Part shown: positions 5,425 through 5,915 of the stretch, in pieces
Position numbering within the stretch: position 1 is the first letter of the stretch
Layout: each line of letters begins with the position of its first letter
From: Pseudomonadota bacterium
GTDB lineage: Bacteria; Pseudomonadota; Alphaproteobacteria; Rhizobiales; Hyphomicrobiaceae
Length of the DNA: 5,915 nt
NCBI GenBank assembly: GCA_023430845.1
Contig: JAEYYJ010000015.1
Location: forward strand, 1-5,915
Direction of reading: 5' to 3'
Made by a program: the position numbers and the translations under genes
The notes under the pieces: model-generated
What the model was told of the DNA's origin: nothing
The model's database searches: none
Seen by the model: only the letters and a program-made list of their open reading frames with translations

Positions 5425-5915
5425 TTACATGAACGCCGCGTTCCACCACAGGTGCGTGAGGATGCTCGCGATATAGCCGAGCCCGATAGCCCACGCCCAT
5501 TTGAGGTGATTGAGGAACGTGTAGTGGTTGCGCACGAGGCCCATGAGGGCCACGCCTGCCGCCGTCCCAATTGATACGAGACTGCCACCGACGCCCGTGC
5601 TCAGGGTGATCAGCATCCATTGGCCGGTCGACATCTCCGGGTTCATGGTGAGCACAGCGAACATCAACGGGATGTTGTCGAACGCGGCACCCAGAATGCC
5701 GATGGCAACGTTGGCGTAGGTGGCCCCGAGATCGACATAGAGGAAGTTCGAGAGCACCGCGAGATAGCCGGCAACACCAAGCCCACCGACGGCGAAGATG
5801 ACGCCGAAGAAAAACAGGAGCGTGTCCCACTCGACCCGCCCGATTTCCCGGAAAGAGTCGAAGCCAAAGGCATGATCGTTACGGCGCCGGCCTCGCTGTT
5901 GAAGCAGGTAGCTGT
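5425..5915 (-). CDS. nhaD: NhaD-type Na+/H+ antiporter, C-terminal part (5' end outside window)
   Basis: The frame is open from the right edge to a TAA at 5425-5427, giving 162 visible residues; the start lies outside. Family landmarks in order are EWDTLLFFFGVIFAVGGLG (about 5776-5832), LYVDLG, DNIPLMFAVLTMNPEMS, GVGGSLVSIGTAAGVALMG, and HLKWAWAIGLGYIASILTHLWWN close to the end. At least four hydrophobic helices are visible. NhaD proteins belong to the ion-transporter (ArsB/NhaD) superfamily and exchange cytoplasmic Na+ or Li+ for external H+ across the inner membrane, which supports salt and alkaline-pH tolerance. The DNIP and GGSLVSIGTAAGVALMG segments are the most diagnostic and look intact. 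The doxX-like gene follows on the same strand. The family call is strong; cation preference cannot be read from this fragment. Confidence 0.93.
   Translation of the reverse strand, partial: SYLLQQRGRRRNDHAFGFDSFREIGRVEWDTLLFFFGVIFAVGGLGVAGYLAVLSNFLYVDLGATYANVAIGILGAAFDNIPLMFAVLTMNPEMSTGQWMLITLSTGVGGSLVSIGTAAGVALMGLVRNHYTFLNHLKWAWAIGLGYIASILTHLWWNAAFM

Noticed and set aside
5425..5757. Separate 110-residue protein starting at 5757 on the minus strand
   Set aside because: The supposed start is an internal GTG valine. The frame continues to the window edge with clear NhaD sequence, so this is the C-terminal part of a larger gene.
5261..5830. Extended minus-strand frame upstream of the DoxX-like start
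   Set aside because: It runs through the nhaD gene in another frame. The four-helix protein with its own ribosome binding site begins at 5260.
1..5915. CRISPR array, tRNA or rRNA gene, insertion sequence, phage or defence genes
   Set aside because: Reading both strands showed no regularly spaced repeats, cloverleaf-like segments, terminal repeats with a transposase, or such protein families. Intergenic gaps are short (1-164 nt).

Overview
The window is GC-rich, gene-dense chromosomal DNA with six protein-coding genes. Two are cut by the window edges. There are no RNA genes, insertion sequences, CRISPR arrays or phage genes that I can support. The wording of the UbiB fragment and the general gene style suggest an alphaproteobacterium, perhaps Hyphomicrobiales. 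That is a judgement from memory of the families, not from a search.

Layout, left to right. (1) Positions 1-901 (+) hold the C-terminal part of a UbiB/ABC1-type kinase-like protein of ubiquinone biosynthesis. (2) A 160-nt gap with one small hairpin follows. (3) Positions 1062-2309 (+) encode a 12-helix major facilitator transporter that starts at GTG. (4) Positions 2311-3858 (-) encode an AMP-forming acyl-CoA synthetase; its stop codon is one base away from the transporter stop. (5) A 126-nt divergent promoter region carries near-identical direct repeats. (6) Positions 3985-4764 (+) encode a crotonase-superfamily enzyme. (7) A 61-nt convergent gap contains a hairpin. (8) Positions 4826-5260 (-) encode a small four-helix DoxX-like membrane protein. 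(9) A 164-nt leader follows, in which an inverted repeat covers the doxX ribosome binding site. (10) Positions 5425-5915 (-) hold the C-terminal part of an NhaD-type Na+/H+ antiporter.

The central part reads as a small catabolic module. The ligase would activate a carboxylic acid to its CoA thioester. The divergently transcribed crotonase would act on an unsaturated or epoxidised CoA intermediate. The convergent MFS protein is a possible carrier for the acid. The crotonase lacks both catalytic glutamates of enoyl-CoA hydratase but has an aspartate where PaaG/ECI-type isomerases keep their acid residue, so isomerase is a better call than hydratase. The substrate cannot be read from the sequence.

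The most unusual non-coding signal is the inverted repeat that can fold over the doxX Shine-Dalgarno sequence. I do not see a novel multi-gene system here; most of the window is ordinary metabolic and membrane-protein content.
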